A DNA stretch of 5,647 nucleotides from NAT127 sp041655035. GTDB taxonomy: Bacteria > Pseudomonadota > Gammaproteobacteria > Pseudomonadales > Porticoccaceae. Made by a program: the position numbers and the translations under genes. The stretch lies in NCBI GenBank assembly GCA_041655035.1, contig JBAZCN010000187.1:1-5647 (forward strand), read 5' to 3'. Under the pieces are notes generated by a model, which saw only the letters and a program-made list of their open reading frames with translations, had not been told where the DNA came from and searched no databases. Positions 1 through 5,521 of the stretch are shown here, in pieces; positions within the stretch are counted from its first letter, which is position 1; every line of letters begins with the position of its first letter.

Positions 1-58
1 GCATGGGCAAGCCGTGAGCGCGATGTGCCGGCAATCAGCGCGCCGAAGCTGCCTCCCC

Positions 59-379
59 CTAACACTCGCGCCGGACCTTTTCAGCGCGCTGCCTGCGCAC
101 TTCCTTGGGATCGGCAAGCAGCGGGCGGTAGACCTCCACCCGGTCGCCGGGCTGGAGCACGTAGGCCTCCGGCGGCGCCAGGCCCTTGCTGCCGAGCACC
201 TGGCCAAAAATGCCCAGCGCTGCGCCGGCAACGTCGACCTCGGGAAACTCGGCAGCAATGTCCGACAGCATCAACGCCTGTCGCGCCGTAGTGCCCAACG
301 GCACGCGGAGAGACACGATGCGCTGCCTGGCGGGCAACGCACAGGCCACTTCCACGGCGATCTCGCCGGCACTGCTCAT
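59..379 (-). CDS. rnfH: RnfH family protein (RatB/UPF0125)
   Basis: A 106-residue protein of the RnfH/RatB family, small beta-grasp (ubiquitin-like) proteins encoded beside ratA in many gammaproteobacteria. The biochemical role is not settled. The name comes from association with rnf genes elsewhere, and no rnf genes are visible here. Family hallmarks seen are the N-terminal strand IAVEVACALP, the central LSDIAAEFPEVD and GIFGQVLG segments, and the C-terminal strand VLQPGDRVEVYRPLLADPKEVRRQRAEK. The RVEVYRPL-DPKE-RR block is diagnostic. The ATG overlaps the ratA stop (ATGA), and AGGAAG lies 5 nt upstream inside ratA, which supports this start and translational coupling. It is the last gene of the leftward operon. 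No terminator is visible in the 58 bases beyond its TAG. Confidence 0.9.
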   Translation of the reverse strand: MSSAGEIAVEVACALPARQRIVSLRVPLGTTARQALMLSDIAAEFPEVDVAGAALGIFGQVLGSKGLAPPEAYVLQPGDRVEVYRPLLADPKEVRRQRAEKVRREC

Positions 380-819
380 GATGTCTTCCTATAGATGATG
401 GCCGCCCTGGCGCTGAACGCCGCCACCAGGTTATTGGCTACCCCCGCAAAGAGGCTGGTGGCGGCAACCCCCAACAAGCCATTGTTGGCTTCGAAATCGA
501 GATCGAGACTGACCTTGCAGGCCTGCGCCGACAGCGGCTTGAAGCGCCAGGCACCGCGCAGCTGCCTGAACGGCCCGCTGTGCAGTTCCATGGCAATTTC
601 CTCGAACGGCCTCAGAACGTTGCGGGTGGTAAAACTGTAGCTCACCCCTTTTTTGCGCAGATCGAGCCGCGCCACCATGAAATCGTCACCGCGTTCGAGC
701 ACCTCGGCACCGCTGCACCCTTCCATATAGGCAGGATAGGCCTCGACATCGTTGACGAGATTGTACATCTCCTCAGCGGAATGCAGCACCAGGGCGCTGC
801 GCTGGATGGTAGTGAGCAT
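376..819 (-). CDS. ratA: RatA family protein (START/COQ10-like, ribosome association toxin family)
   Basis: A 147-residue START/polyketide-cyclase fold protein related to E. coli RatA (YfjG) and mitochondrial Coq10. E. coli RatA was described as inhibiting association of ribosomal subunits. Related Coq10 proteins bind ubiquinone, so the physiological role is debated. Family signatures seen are SALVLHSAEEMYNLVNDVEAYP near residues 8-29, GCSGAEVLE at 34-42, FTTRN at 63-67, GPFRQLRGAWRF at 82-93, and LDFE followed by an amphipathic C-terminal helix ending in AFSARAAIIY. The length matches E. coli RatA. The same frame stays open far upstream, but only from the ATG at 819 does homology begin, and upstream codons lie antisense-free inside the transporter gene. 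No Shine-Dalgarno is visible before this ATG. It lies 2 nt after the transporter stop, so translation probably depends on coupling. Confidence 0.93.
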   Translation of the reverse strand: MLTTIQRSALVLHSAEEMYNLVNDVEAYPAYMEGCSGAEVLERGDDFMVARLDLRKKGVSYSFTTRNVLRPFEEIAMELHSGPFRQLRGAWRFKPLSAQACKVSLDLDFEANNGLLGVAATSLFAGVANNLVAAFSARAAIIYRKTS

Positions 820-821
820 AT

Positions 822-2192
822 TCAGGTCAGCTTGCTGTAAATGCCAAAGACAAAAATACCGACAATCGCTGCCGGCGACACATAGCGCAACAGCCAGTAC
901 CACAGGGCCAACAAGTGCGGCGCCCGGTCGCTGAGGGCAGCGATCGCCACCTCCCTTTTCAGTTTCCAACCGGCAAAAAGAGCGATGAACAACCCGGTCA
1001 GCGGCAGCATCACGCTGGCCGTCACAAAATCGATGATGTCGAAAAAGGTATTCCCCGCGAGGGTGTAATCCTGCCACAGATTGAAGGACAACACCGTGCC
1101 GAGACCCAGCACCCAGGCGATGATGCCGAGCAGCAGGTTGGCGCTGAAGCGGTTGAAGCCCTTGGATTCGATCAACCAGGCCACCGCCGGCTCGATCAGG
1201 GAAATCGCCGAACTCCAGGCCGCCAGGGTGACCAGGACAAAAAACAGCGCCCCGAAAAACAATCCTCCGGGCATATTGCCAAAAATCACCGGTAAGGTCT
1301 GGAACATCAGGCTGGGGCCCGCACCGGGCTCCATGCCAGGAATCGCAAACACCATGGAAAACACCACGATGCCGGCCATCAGTGACACCAGGGTGTCGAA
1401 GAAGGCGATGGTCGCCACCGATTTGCCGATGGGCGCATTCTCGGGCATATAAGCCCCATAGGCCATGATCGCCCCCATGCCGAGACTCAAGCTGAAAAAG
1501 GCATGCCCCAGGGCCTCCAGCACACCGACCCAACTGAGATTGTCGAAACGGAGATTGAACATGAAAGCCATGCCCGCGGTGAAATTCCCGCGGCTTGCGC
1601 CGTAAAACAACAGCGCTACCAGCAGCAGGAACAGCAATGGCATCATGATTCGCACCGCCACTCCCAGCCCGCGGGTGACGCCGCCGATCACCACCCCCAT
1701 GGTCAAGCCGAGAAATATCGTCTGCCACAGTATCAGCCGCCCGGGATCGCCCAGCAACTCTGCGAACCGCGCGGCGGAGTCATAGCCGCTGGCGCCCTGC
1801 AACCTGCCGCTGGCCATTTCGAGGATATAGTCGAGGGCCCAGCCACCGATGACCGCGTAATACGACAGGATCAGTATGCCCACCACCGCACCGACCCAGC
1901 CGACACCGCTCCACATCGGCGACACACCGGCCTCGCGGGTGAGACTGCGCATCGTGTTGATGGGGCTCATACCCCCTTTGCGGCCGAGCATCACTTCGGC
2001 CATCATCACCGGCACCCCCACCAGCAGGATGCAACACAGGTAAACGAGCACGAAGGCGCCGCCGCCGTTTTCACCGGCGATGTATGGAAACTTCCAGATA
2101 TTACCAAGGCCGACAGCCGAGCCGGTCGCCGCAAGGATGAAGGTCCAACGGCTCGACCAGGTTCCATGGCGGTGCCGGTTTTCATCACTCAT
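822..2192 (-). CDS. Sodium-dependent transporter, NSS/SNF family
   Basis: A 456-residue inner-membrane symporter of the neurotransmitter:sodium symporter family (LeuT/MhsT fold), expected to import amino acids or similar solutes with Na+. I count 11 hydrophobic helices, typical of bacterial MhsT-like members: about residues 16-40, 44-66, 96-124, 153-171, 176-200, 223-248, 258-285, 311-341, 350-370, 383-409 and 427-453. TM1 carries the unwound ion/substrate motif SAVGLGNIWKFPY (25-37). TM6 has the SLSLGMG break (234-240). TM7 has FFDT (264-267). TM8 has AAWSSAISLIEP (324-335), where small and hydroxyl side chains form Na+ site 2. The start at 2192 was chosen over longer openings because AGGGGA lies upstream at a suitable distance and homology begins just after it. 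Substrate cannot be told from sequence. It is the first gene of the transporter-ratA-rnfH unit. Confidence 0.93.
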   Translation of the reverse strand: MSDENRHRHGTWSSRWTFILAATGSAVGLGNIWKFPYIAGENGGGAFVLVYLCCILLVGVPVMMAEVMLGRKGGMSPINTMRSLTREAGVSPMWSGVGWVGAVVGILILSYYAVIGGWALDYILEMASGRLQGASGYDSAARFAELLGDPGRLILWQTIFLGLTMGVVIGGVTRGLGVAVRIMMPLLFLLLVALLFYGASRGNFTAGMAFMFNLRFDNLSWVGVLEALGHAFFSLSLGMGAIMAYGAYMPENAPIGKSVATIAFFDTLVSLMAGIVVFSMVFAIPGMEPGAGPSLMFQTLPVIFGNMPGGLFFGALFFVLVTLAAWSSAISLIEPAVAWLIESKGFNRFSANLLLGIIAWVLGLGTVLSFNLWQDYTLAGNTFFDIIDFVTASVMLPLTGLFIALFAGWKLKREVAIAALSDRAPHLLALWYWLLRYVSPAAIVGIFVFGIYSKLT

Positions 2193-2216
2193 GACCCAAT
2201 CCCCTGATTTTTTTCG

Positions 2217-2244
2217 ATTGTACCCCGCCGTTCTCCGCCGGCAA
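2217..2244 (-). promoter_or_regulatory. Candidate sigma70 promoter for transporter-ratA-rnfH
   Basis: On the minus strand TTGCCG (2244-2239) and TACAAT (2222-2217) are separated by 16 bp. The -10 matches consensus at 5 of 6 positions and the -35 at 4 of 6. Transcription would begin near 2210, giving a leader of about 18 nt that contains the AGGGGA ribosome binding site of the transporter gene. The position between divergent genes supports it; no experiment does. Confidence 0.5.
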
Positions 2245-2282
2245 AACTGGCGATGACTGTAGGAAGTCCGGGAGCAAGGCCC

Positions 2283-2288
2283 TATAAT
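2283..2288 (+). promoter_or_regulatory. -10 box of smpB promoter (probable leaderless transcript)
   Basis: A perfect TATAAT ends 7 nt before the smpB ATG, so the usual start point falls on or just before the initiation codon. No convincing -35 hexamer is seen 16-18 bp upstream. The nearest purine-rich SD-like runs (GGAG, AAGG at 2271-2279) lie upstream of the -10 and would not be in the transcript. Confidence 0.55.
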
Positions 2289-2295
2289 CGGCGCC

Positions 2296-2778
2296 ATGTC
2301 GAAGAAACCAAACAAACAGCACACCGGCTCCACCACCATCGCCCAGAACAAGCGCGCCCGCCATGACTACTTCATCGAAGAGCGGTTCGAGGCGGGCGTC
2401 TCCCTGCAGGGCTGGGAAGTGAAGAGCCTGCGGGCGGGCAAGGCCCAGCTCACGGACAGCTATGTCATCTTCAAGGACGGCGAGGCACTGTTGCTGGGCG
2501 CCCAGGTCACCCCGCTGGCAACCGCCTCCACCCACTTCGTGACCGACCCCACCCGCACCCGCAAACTGCTGCTCAACCGCCGCGAGATCGATAAGATCGC
2601 CGGTGCCGTGCAGGCCAAGGGCTACACCTGCGTGGCGCTGTCGCTGTACTGGAAAAAGCACATGGTCAAGTGCGAGATCGCCCTCGCCAAGGGCAAGGCC
2701 GACTACGACAAGCGCGAGACCCTGAAGGAGCGCGACTGGCAGCGGCAAAAGCAGCGGTTGATGCGGCACTCCTCATAG
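2296..2778 (+). CDS. smpB: SsrA-binding protein SmpB
   Basis: A 160-residue SmpB, the essential partner of tmRNA in trans-translation. It binds the tRNA-like domain, places it in the A site of stalled ribosomes and stands in for the missing codon-anticodon pairing. The OB-fold core spans about residues 14-130. Signatures seen are NKRARHDYFIEERFEAG (18-34), GWEVKSLRAGK (39-49), RKLLLNRREI (89-98) and LYWKKHMVKCEIALAKGK (117-134). The C-terminal tail DKRETLKERDWQRQKQR (138-154), which enters the mRNA channel, is complete. Length is normal for the family. It lies 170 bp upstream of ssrA in the same direction, a common pairing, and is transcribed divergently from the transporter operon. The ATG at 2296 has no SD and follows a TATAAT closely. 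Confidence 0.98.
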   Translation: MSKKPNKQHTGSTTIAQNKRARHDYFIEERFEAGVSLQGWEVKSLRAGKAQLTDSYVIFKDGEALLLGAQVTPLATASTHFVTDPTRTRKLLLNRREIDKIAGAVQAKGYTCVALSLYWKKHMVKCEIALAKGKADYDKRETLKERDWQRQKQRLMRHSS

Positions 2779-2816
2779 ACGGGCGTGCCGGCGGTTCTCC
2801 CGCCACCCGCCTCCTC

Positions 2817-2847
2817 GCCGGTGTGCTCCGCCACCGGCAACTTATTT
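2817..2847 (+). terminator. Possible smpB terminator
   Basis: A perfect 7-bp stem GCCGGTG/CACCGGC (2817-2823 with 2832-2838) with an 8-nt loop is followed by AACTTATTT, a poor U-tract. A smaller GGCGG/CCGCC hairpin lies just upstream (2790-2804). It could end smpB transcription or only attenuate it, allowing some read-through into ssrA. Confidence 0.35.
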
Positions 2848-2879
2848 GACCACCAAGATCAAGGCCGGCCATTGAAATA

Positions 2880-2894
2880 TGGTAGTATGGCCCC
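2880..2894 (+). promoter_or_regulatory. Extended -10 promoter candidate for ssrA
   Basis: TGGTAGTAT (2880-2888) is a TGn-extended -10 element with a 5/6 match in the hexamer, followed by a GC-rich discriminator GGCCCC (2889-2894), a common property of growth-rate-controlled stable RNA promoters. No good -35 lies at normal spacing, which an extended -10 can tolerate. Transcription would start near 2895, about 54 nt before the mature tmRNA 5' end. Confidence 0.45.
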
Positions 2895-2896
2895 AT

Positions 2897-2932
2897 CTAG
2901 AAGATATCCCGGGTCGTTGCCGGGGATTCTAG
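2897..2932 (+). other. Hairpin in the ssrA precursor leader
   Basis: CTAGA (2897-2901) pairs with TCTAG (2928-2932), AT with AT, and CCCGG (2908-2912) with CCGGG (2920-2924), around a 7-nt loop. There is an AGAT internal bulge on the left and a bulged G2925 on the right. It begins almost at the inferred transcription start and lies 16 nt before the mature end. It lacks a U-tract, so it is not a terminator. It probably caps the pre-tmRNA leader removed by RNase P. Confidence 0.5.
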
Positions 2933-3042
2933 TGAAGGACCGAACATCGGGGGCGCTTTGGATTCGACGCCGGTTACAAACCCCGAGGTGCATGCCGAGA
3001 TGGCGACGAATCTCGTAAATCCCAAGTCGCAAACTTATAGTT

Positions 3043-3075
3043 GCCAACGACGACAACTACGCACTCGCTGCTTAA
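3043..3075 (+). other. tmRNA tag-peptide reading frame
   Basis: The resume codon GCC (3043-3045) opens a frame encoding ANDDNYALAA and ending in TAA (3073-3075). The tag is identical to the one known from Pseudomonas and differs from E. coli ANDENYALAA at one residue. TATAGTT upstream corresponds to the UAGUC element that sets the resume codon in E. coli. The LAA end is the ClpXP recognition motif, and an alanine is added first from charged tmRNA. Confidence 0.95.
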
Positions 3076-3313
3076 TACCCAGTAGGGTGCCGTCTGACCG
3101 GAGCCGTGCTTATGCGTCCGGAGCTGGAACTCCCTCGGGGGTGAAAGCGCTCAGGCGTCGACTCTCATAAGCTCGCAACAAAGCTCGTCCGGGGTGGAGT
3201 TGCTAAAACCTTACCGGAATCGCAGTCGGTCTTCCCTGCCCATCGGGTAGCCGCCTGTTAAATCCAAAGATGTGGATAAGCATGTAGAGCCGAAGGCAGA
3301 GGGCTGGCGGACA

Positions 3314-3340
3314 GGGGTTCAACTCCCCTCGCCTCCACCA
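3314..3340 (+). other. Probable attL of the island (3' end of ssrA)
   Basis: The T arm, acceptor strand and CCA of ssrA lie 178 bp upstream of an outward-reading P4-type integrase, the standard layout of an island integrated in ssrA. The crossover usually falls in this segment, so the island carries a copy that restores the gene. The exact core cannot be set because the right junction lies outside the window. Confidence 0.6.
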
Positions 3341-3373
3341 ATTCAAAGTCCAGCAACATCCCAGAAGGACCAC

Positions 3374-3399
3374 AAAGCCCCGTAACTCGGGGCTTTTTT
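3374..3399 (+). terminator. Rho-independent terminator after ssrA
   Basis: AAAGCCCCG (3374-3382) and CGGGGCTTT (3388-3396) form a 9-bp stem with a TAACT loop and a run of six T (3394-3399). It ends ssrA transcription. It lies beyond the CCA, so if the crossover is inside ssrA the terminator belongs to the island and replaces the original one. It also insulates the integrase from the ssrA promoter. Confidence 0.92.
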
Positions 3400-3400
3400 A

Positions 3401-3430
3401 TTGCCAGTTTGTCCAATAGCGTCCTAGAAT
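3401..3430 (+). promoter_or_regulatory. Candidate integrase promoter
   Basis: TTGCCA (3401-3406) and TAGAAT (3425-3430) are separated by 18 bp, each a 5/6 match to sigma70 hexamers. Transcription would start near 3437, giving a leader of about 80 nt. The first ATACCCCC repeat overlaps the -10 box by two bases, so a protein bound there would block this promoter. Confidence 0.6.
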
Positions 3431-3518
3431 ACCCCCAGACATCCACCCATCCATGGGGGTACCTTCGGGGGTATTTCGATACCCCCACGAAGCGATACCC
3501 CCAAAAAGGAGGTACCCC
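3429..3518 (+). repeat. ATACCCCC repeat array upstream of int
   Basis: Exact ATACCCCC occurs at 3429-3436, 3479-3486 and 3495-3502 in direct orientation and, inverted as GGGGGTAT, at 3467-3474. Near copies are GGGGGTAC at 3455-3462 and GTACCCC at 3512-3518. The three central copies start 12 bp apart (3455, 3467, 3479), the next 16 bp later. The array covers the -10 box, start point and leader of the integrase gene. It could be arm-type sites for the integrase, sites for an AlpA-like regulator, or an RNA structure. The sequence does not decide which. Confidence 0.7.
3455..3502 (+). promoter_or_regulatory. Long UUCG-capped hairpin in int leader
   Basis: The leader RNA can fold into a near-continuous stem: GGGGGTA (3455-3461) with TACCCCC (3496-3502), C3462 with G3494, CTTC (3463-3466) with GAAG (3489-3492), and GGGGGTAT (3467-3474) with ATACCCCC (3479-3486). 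The loop is UUCG, an unusually stable tetraloop. The total is about 20 bp with small bulges. It ends 3 nt before the Shine-Dalgarno AAGGAGG (3506-3512). There is no U-tract after it, so it is not an intrinsic terminator. Confidence 0.6.
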
Positions 3519-4757
3519 ATGCCGCTGACGGACGCCAAGGCCAGAGCTTCAAAGCCTGCCGAAAAGGACTACAAGCTGGCCGACGAGAAAGGACTGTACC
3601 TGCTGGTAAAAAAGTCGGGAGGCCGTCTGTGGCGGCTCAAGTACCGGATGGGTGGCAAGGAGAAACTGCTGGCGCTGGGGGTGTACCCGGATGTATCCCT
3701 CGCCCAGGCACGGCAAGCCCGCGATGAGGCCCGCACCTTGCTGACCCAAGGGATAGATCCCGGCCAGCACAAAAAGGCCACCAAGGCCGCAAGGGAGGAC
3801 GCAGCGGCCAACAGCTTCGAGGTGGTCGCCCGCGAATGGCTCGACAAGCGGGGGAGGAAATCCGAGAGTGGGGATACCCGGCTTCGCGCCCTGCTGGAGA
3901 AAGACCTATTCCCCAGGCTGGGCAGCCGCCCCGTTGGCGACATCACCCCACCCGAACTTTTGCAGGTATTGCGCCGCATCGAGGCCCGTGGAGCCATCGA
4001 GACCGCCCACAGAGCCAAGCAATACGCCGGGCAGGTATTCCGCTACGCCGTGGCCACAGGCCGGGCAGGGCGCGATCCTAGCACCGACCTGAAGGGCGCG
4101 CTGAAGTCGCCCACCAAGACCCACTTCCCCGCCATCACCGATCCCGCCGAAGTAGGCCGCCTACTGGTGGTGGTCCACGAATATCAAGGGACGCCAACTG
4201 TCATGGCCGCCCTCAAGTTGTCCCCTCTGCTGTTCTGCCGCCCCGGCGAATTGCGGCAATTGGAGTGGACCGAAGTGAACTTTGGTGATGAACGTATCGA
4301 GCTGCCCGCCCACAAAATGAAAACCAAGGAGCCGCACATTATCCCCTTGAGCACCCAGGCCCTGGAGATTTTGCAGGAACTGTACCAACTCACAGGACGC
4401 GGCAGATACGTTTTTCCGTCTGCCCGAGGTGGTAGCCGCCCCTTATCGGAAAATGGCGTCAGGACCGCCCTGCGCACCATGGGTTACACCAATGAGCAAA
4501 TGACACCCCACGGCTTCCGGGCTATGGCGCGCACTCTGCTGGATGAAGTGCTGGGCTTTCCTGTGGACTGGATAGAACACCAGCTTGCCCACGCCGTCAG
4601 GGATGCTAATGGCCGGGCCTACAACCGCACCCGCCACCTGGAGCAGCGCCGCAAGATGATGCAGAAATGGGCCGACTATCTGGACAACCTGAAAGCCCAG
4701 GCGATGGCGGGCAATGTTGTTGTCGGCAATTTTGCCGGCGGTTCTCGGCAGGGATGA
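3519..4757 (+). CDS. P4-type tyrosine integrase
   Basis: A 412-residue site-specific recombinase of the P4/CP4-57 integrase group, which inserts and excises islands at tRNA or tmRNA 3' ends. The N-terminal DUF4102-type arm-binding domain covers about residues 1-90 (MPLTDAKARASKP, GLYLLVKKSGGRLWRLKYR, LGVYPDVSLAQAR). The SAM-like core-binding domain is about 97-195, and the catalytic domain about 200-390. The active-site set is visible: R241 in CRPGELR, K268 in KMKTKEPHIIPLS, H331 and R334 in HGFRAMARTL, H358 in HQLAHAV, and nucleophile Y368 in GRAYNRT. The protein appears intact. The start at 3519 follows AAGGAGG at 6 nt; an upstream in-frame ATG (3453) lies in the repeat array and has no SD. 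Position beside ssrA indicates that ssrA is its attB. Confidence 0.96.
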   Translation: MPLTDAKARASKPAEKDYKLADEKGLYLLVKKSGGRLWRLKYRMGGKEKLLALGVYPDVSLAQARQARDEARTLLTQGIDPGQHKKATKAAREDAAANSFEVVAREWLDKRGRKSESGDTRLRALLEKDLFPRLGSRPVGDITPPELLQVLRRIEARGAIETAHRAKQYAGQVFRYAVATGRAGRDPSTDLKGALKSPTKTHFPAITDPAEVGRLLVVVHEYQGTPTVMAALKLSPLLFCRPGELRQLEWTEVNFGDERIELPAHKMKTKEPHIIPLSTQALEILQELYQLTGRGRYVFPSARGGSRPLSENGVRTALRTMGYTNEQMTPHGFRAMARTLLDEVLGFPVDWIEHQLAHAVRDANGRAYNRTRHLEQRRKMMQKWADYLDNLKAQAMAGNVVVGNFAGGSRQG

Positions 4758-4763
4758 CTACCA

Positions 4764-5299
4764 ATGGACTCTGTCGTTTTTGATGAAGCGGTTTCCTTTG
4801 CCTCGCAACAGTTTGAATTCAAAAAAATTTATCTTGCAGAGATTTTTGAACACCCACACCTTGTGCAGATACCCGACAACTCGGAAATACTTGCCTCGCT
4901 AGAAAAAGCCGCCCGTGATCCTGGTTATTGCGATACGAAAGCTTTTGACATCCTGAAGTCAATGGCAGGCGATTTTTTGCTGCGGGGTGGTTTTTGTTTT
5001 GGTCGCCACGGGGAAAAATTCCCATGTATGACTGGCTTGCGACTTTCGCGGGAGAGGTATTGGAGGGCGGGCGACCAAGACCACCATCTCGGCGCGGCCC
5101 TGATAAATATAAAAACTTTTTCAGAGATTTCGCTCTAGCGAGCACTATCGGCGAAGTGGCAAAAAAATATAATCTTCCAAGGTACACCAACAACGAATTA
5201 TCCAATAAGCATACGGCGGCAGAAATCGTTGCTAAAGCGACAGGGGTTAGCCTGGATGTGGCAATAAACGCCTACAAATCTCACTCGGGGGTAAAATAA
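4764..5299 (+). pseudogene. Uncharacterised island gene split by a -1 frame change
   Basis: I do not recognise a function. The first part reads from ATG 4764 (AGGGA 9 nt upstream, 6 nt after the integrase stop) through EILASLEKAARDPGYCDTKAFDILKSMAGDFLLRGG. In that frame it then degenerates into low-quality sequence ending at 5138. Protein-like sequence continues in the -1 frame: IPMYDWLATFAGEVLEGG, RPRPPSRRGPDKYKNFFRDFAL, then EVAKKYNLPRYTNNEL and TAAEIVAKATGVSLDVAINAYK to the TAA at 5297-5299. Together they would form one soluble protein of about 178 residues. The second frame opens only after a TGA at 4946-4948, so the shift lies between 4949 and about 5023. Loss of one A in 5014-5018 would give GEKIPMYDWL and fits best. 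A slippery T TTT TTG (4973-4979) allows programmed shifting instead. It is less GC-rich than its neighbours. Confidence 0.65.
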
Positions 5300-5349
5300 C
5301 GAACGAAATTCCACCCCAAGATAACGCAAATTTAAGCCCGTATCGTTCG
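5300..5349. repeat. Inverted repeat CGAACGA / TCGTTCG before alpA
   Basis: CGAACGA (5300-5306) and its complement TCGTTCG (5343-5349) flank 36 bases in the short gap between the split gene and alpA. It might be an operator or mark the alpA promoter region. Seven bases could also match by chance, and I see no clear -35/-10 pair here. Confidence 0.25.
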
Positions 5350-5387
5350 AGCCATGTATCCAACAACGGCCAAAGGAGGCCCGGAAC

Positions 5388-5521
5388 ATGGCAAAGATAC
5401 CCGACCCCAGCAATACCCTGATCCGTCTGCCTGAAGTCCAGGCAATCGTCCCCTACAGCCGGAGCATGATTTACCGCCTGGTCGCCCGAGGGGAGTTCCC
5501 TGCCCCCGTAAAACTTGGCTC
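5388..5521 (+). pseudogene. alpA: AlpA-family regulator, truncated by an insertion sequence
   Basis: The N-terminal part of an AlpA-type winged-helix/MerR-like DNA-binding protein. AlpA of CP4-57 activates island excision, and many islands carry such a gene near the integrase. Seen are LIRLPEVQAIVPYSRSMIYR (11-30), the helix-turn-helix, and LVARGEFPAPVKLGS (31-45), the wing entry typical of the family. Full-length members are about 65-75 residues and continue with the rest of the wing and a last helix. Here native sequence stops at codon 45, where TGACCTGCCC of the insertion sequence begins. The frame runs on for nine foreign residues to a TAA at 5550-5552. AAAGGAGG (5372-5379) lies 8 nt before the ATG and confirms the start. 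The fragment keeps the HTH but has probably lost stable folding. Confidence 0.85.

Larger units (their letters stand above)
2949..3340 (+). ncRNA. ssrA: tmRNA (10Sa RNA)
   Basis: Transfer-messenger RNA of 392 nt. With SmpB and EF-Tu it enters stalled ribosomes as an alanyl-tRNA mimic, supplies a short reading frame and releases the ribosome while tagging the protein for proteolysis. The 5' end GGGGGCGCTTTGGATTCGACG matches the conserved tmRNA start. GGGGGCG (2949-2955) pairs with CGCCTCC (3330-3336, one G-U pair) to make the acceptor stem, followed by A3337 and an encoded CCA (3338-3340). The T arm is AGGGG-TTCAACT-CCCCT (3313-3329). GTGCATGCCGAGATGG resembles the region before pseudoknot 1, and AAGCATGTAGAGCCGA the segment before the T arm. 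It is somewhat longer than the E. coli molecule (363 nt). Its 3' end is also the integration site of the neighbouring island, which leaves it intact. Confidence 0.98.

Noticed and set aside
1..58. Possible 3' end of a convergent bamE gene on the plus strand, as in Pseudomonas
   Set aside because: Fewer than 20 codons could be present and none of the three frames gives a recognisable BamE end.
376..1728. A 450-codon minus-strand frame covering ratA and much of the transporter
   Set aside because: Only its last 147 codons are real (RatA). The upstream part is an out-of-frame reading of the transporter gene, whose own frame shows clear NSS motifs.
1503..2207. A 234-codon plus-strand frame opposite the transporter
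   Set aside because: Histidine- and glutamine-rich composition typical of antisense to a GC-rich membrane protein gene; no motif and no SD.
2185..2769. A 194-codon minus-strand frame opposite smpB
   Set aside because: The plus strand encodes an unmistakable, complete SmpB; this is its shadow.
2790..2804. GGCGG/CCGCC hairpin just after smpB as a terminator
   Set aside because: Five-base stem without any T-run; the hairpin at 2817-2838 is a better though still weak candidate.
3258..3488. Minus-strand 76-codon frame opposite the ssrA 3' end containing ARGVEPLS
   Set aside because: This is the familiar artefact of translating the complement of a tRNA-like T arm; it also runs through the terminator and repeat array and has no family match.
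3429..3518. Repeat array as a CRISPR or replication origin
   Set aside because: Units are only 8 bp, occur in both orientations at irregular spacing, and no cas or replication gene is nearby.
4819..5205. A 128-codon minus-strand frame opposite the split gene
   Set aside because: No SD or recognisable motif; the opposite strand shows coherent protein-like sequence in two abutting frames with a good SD.
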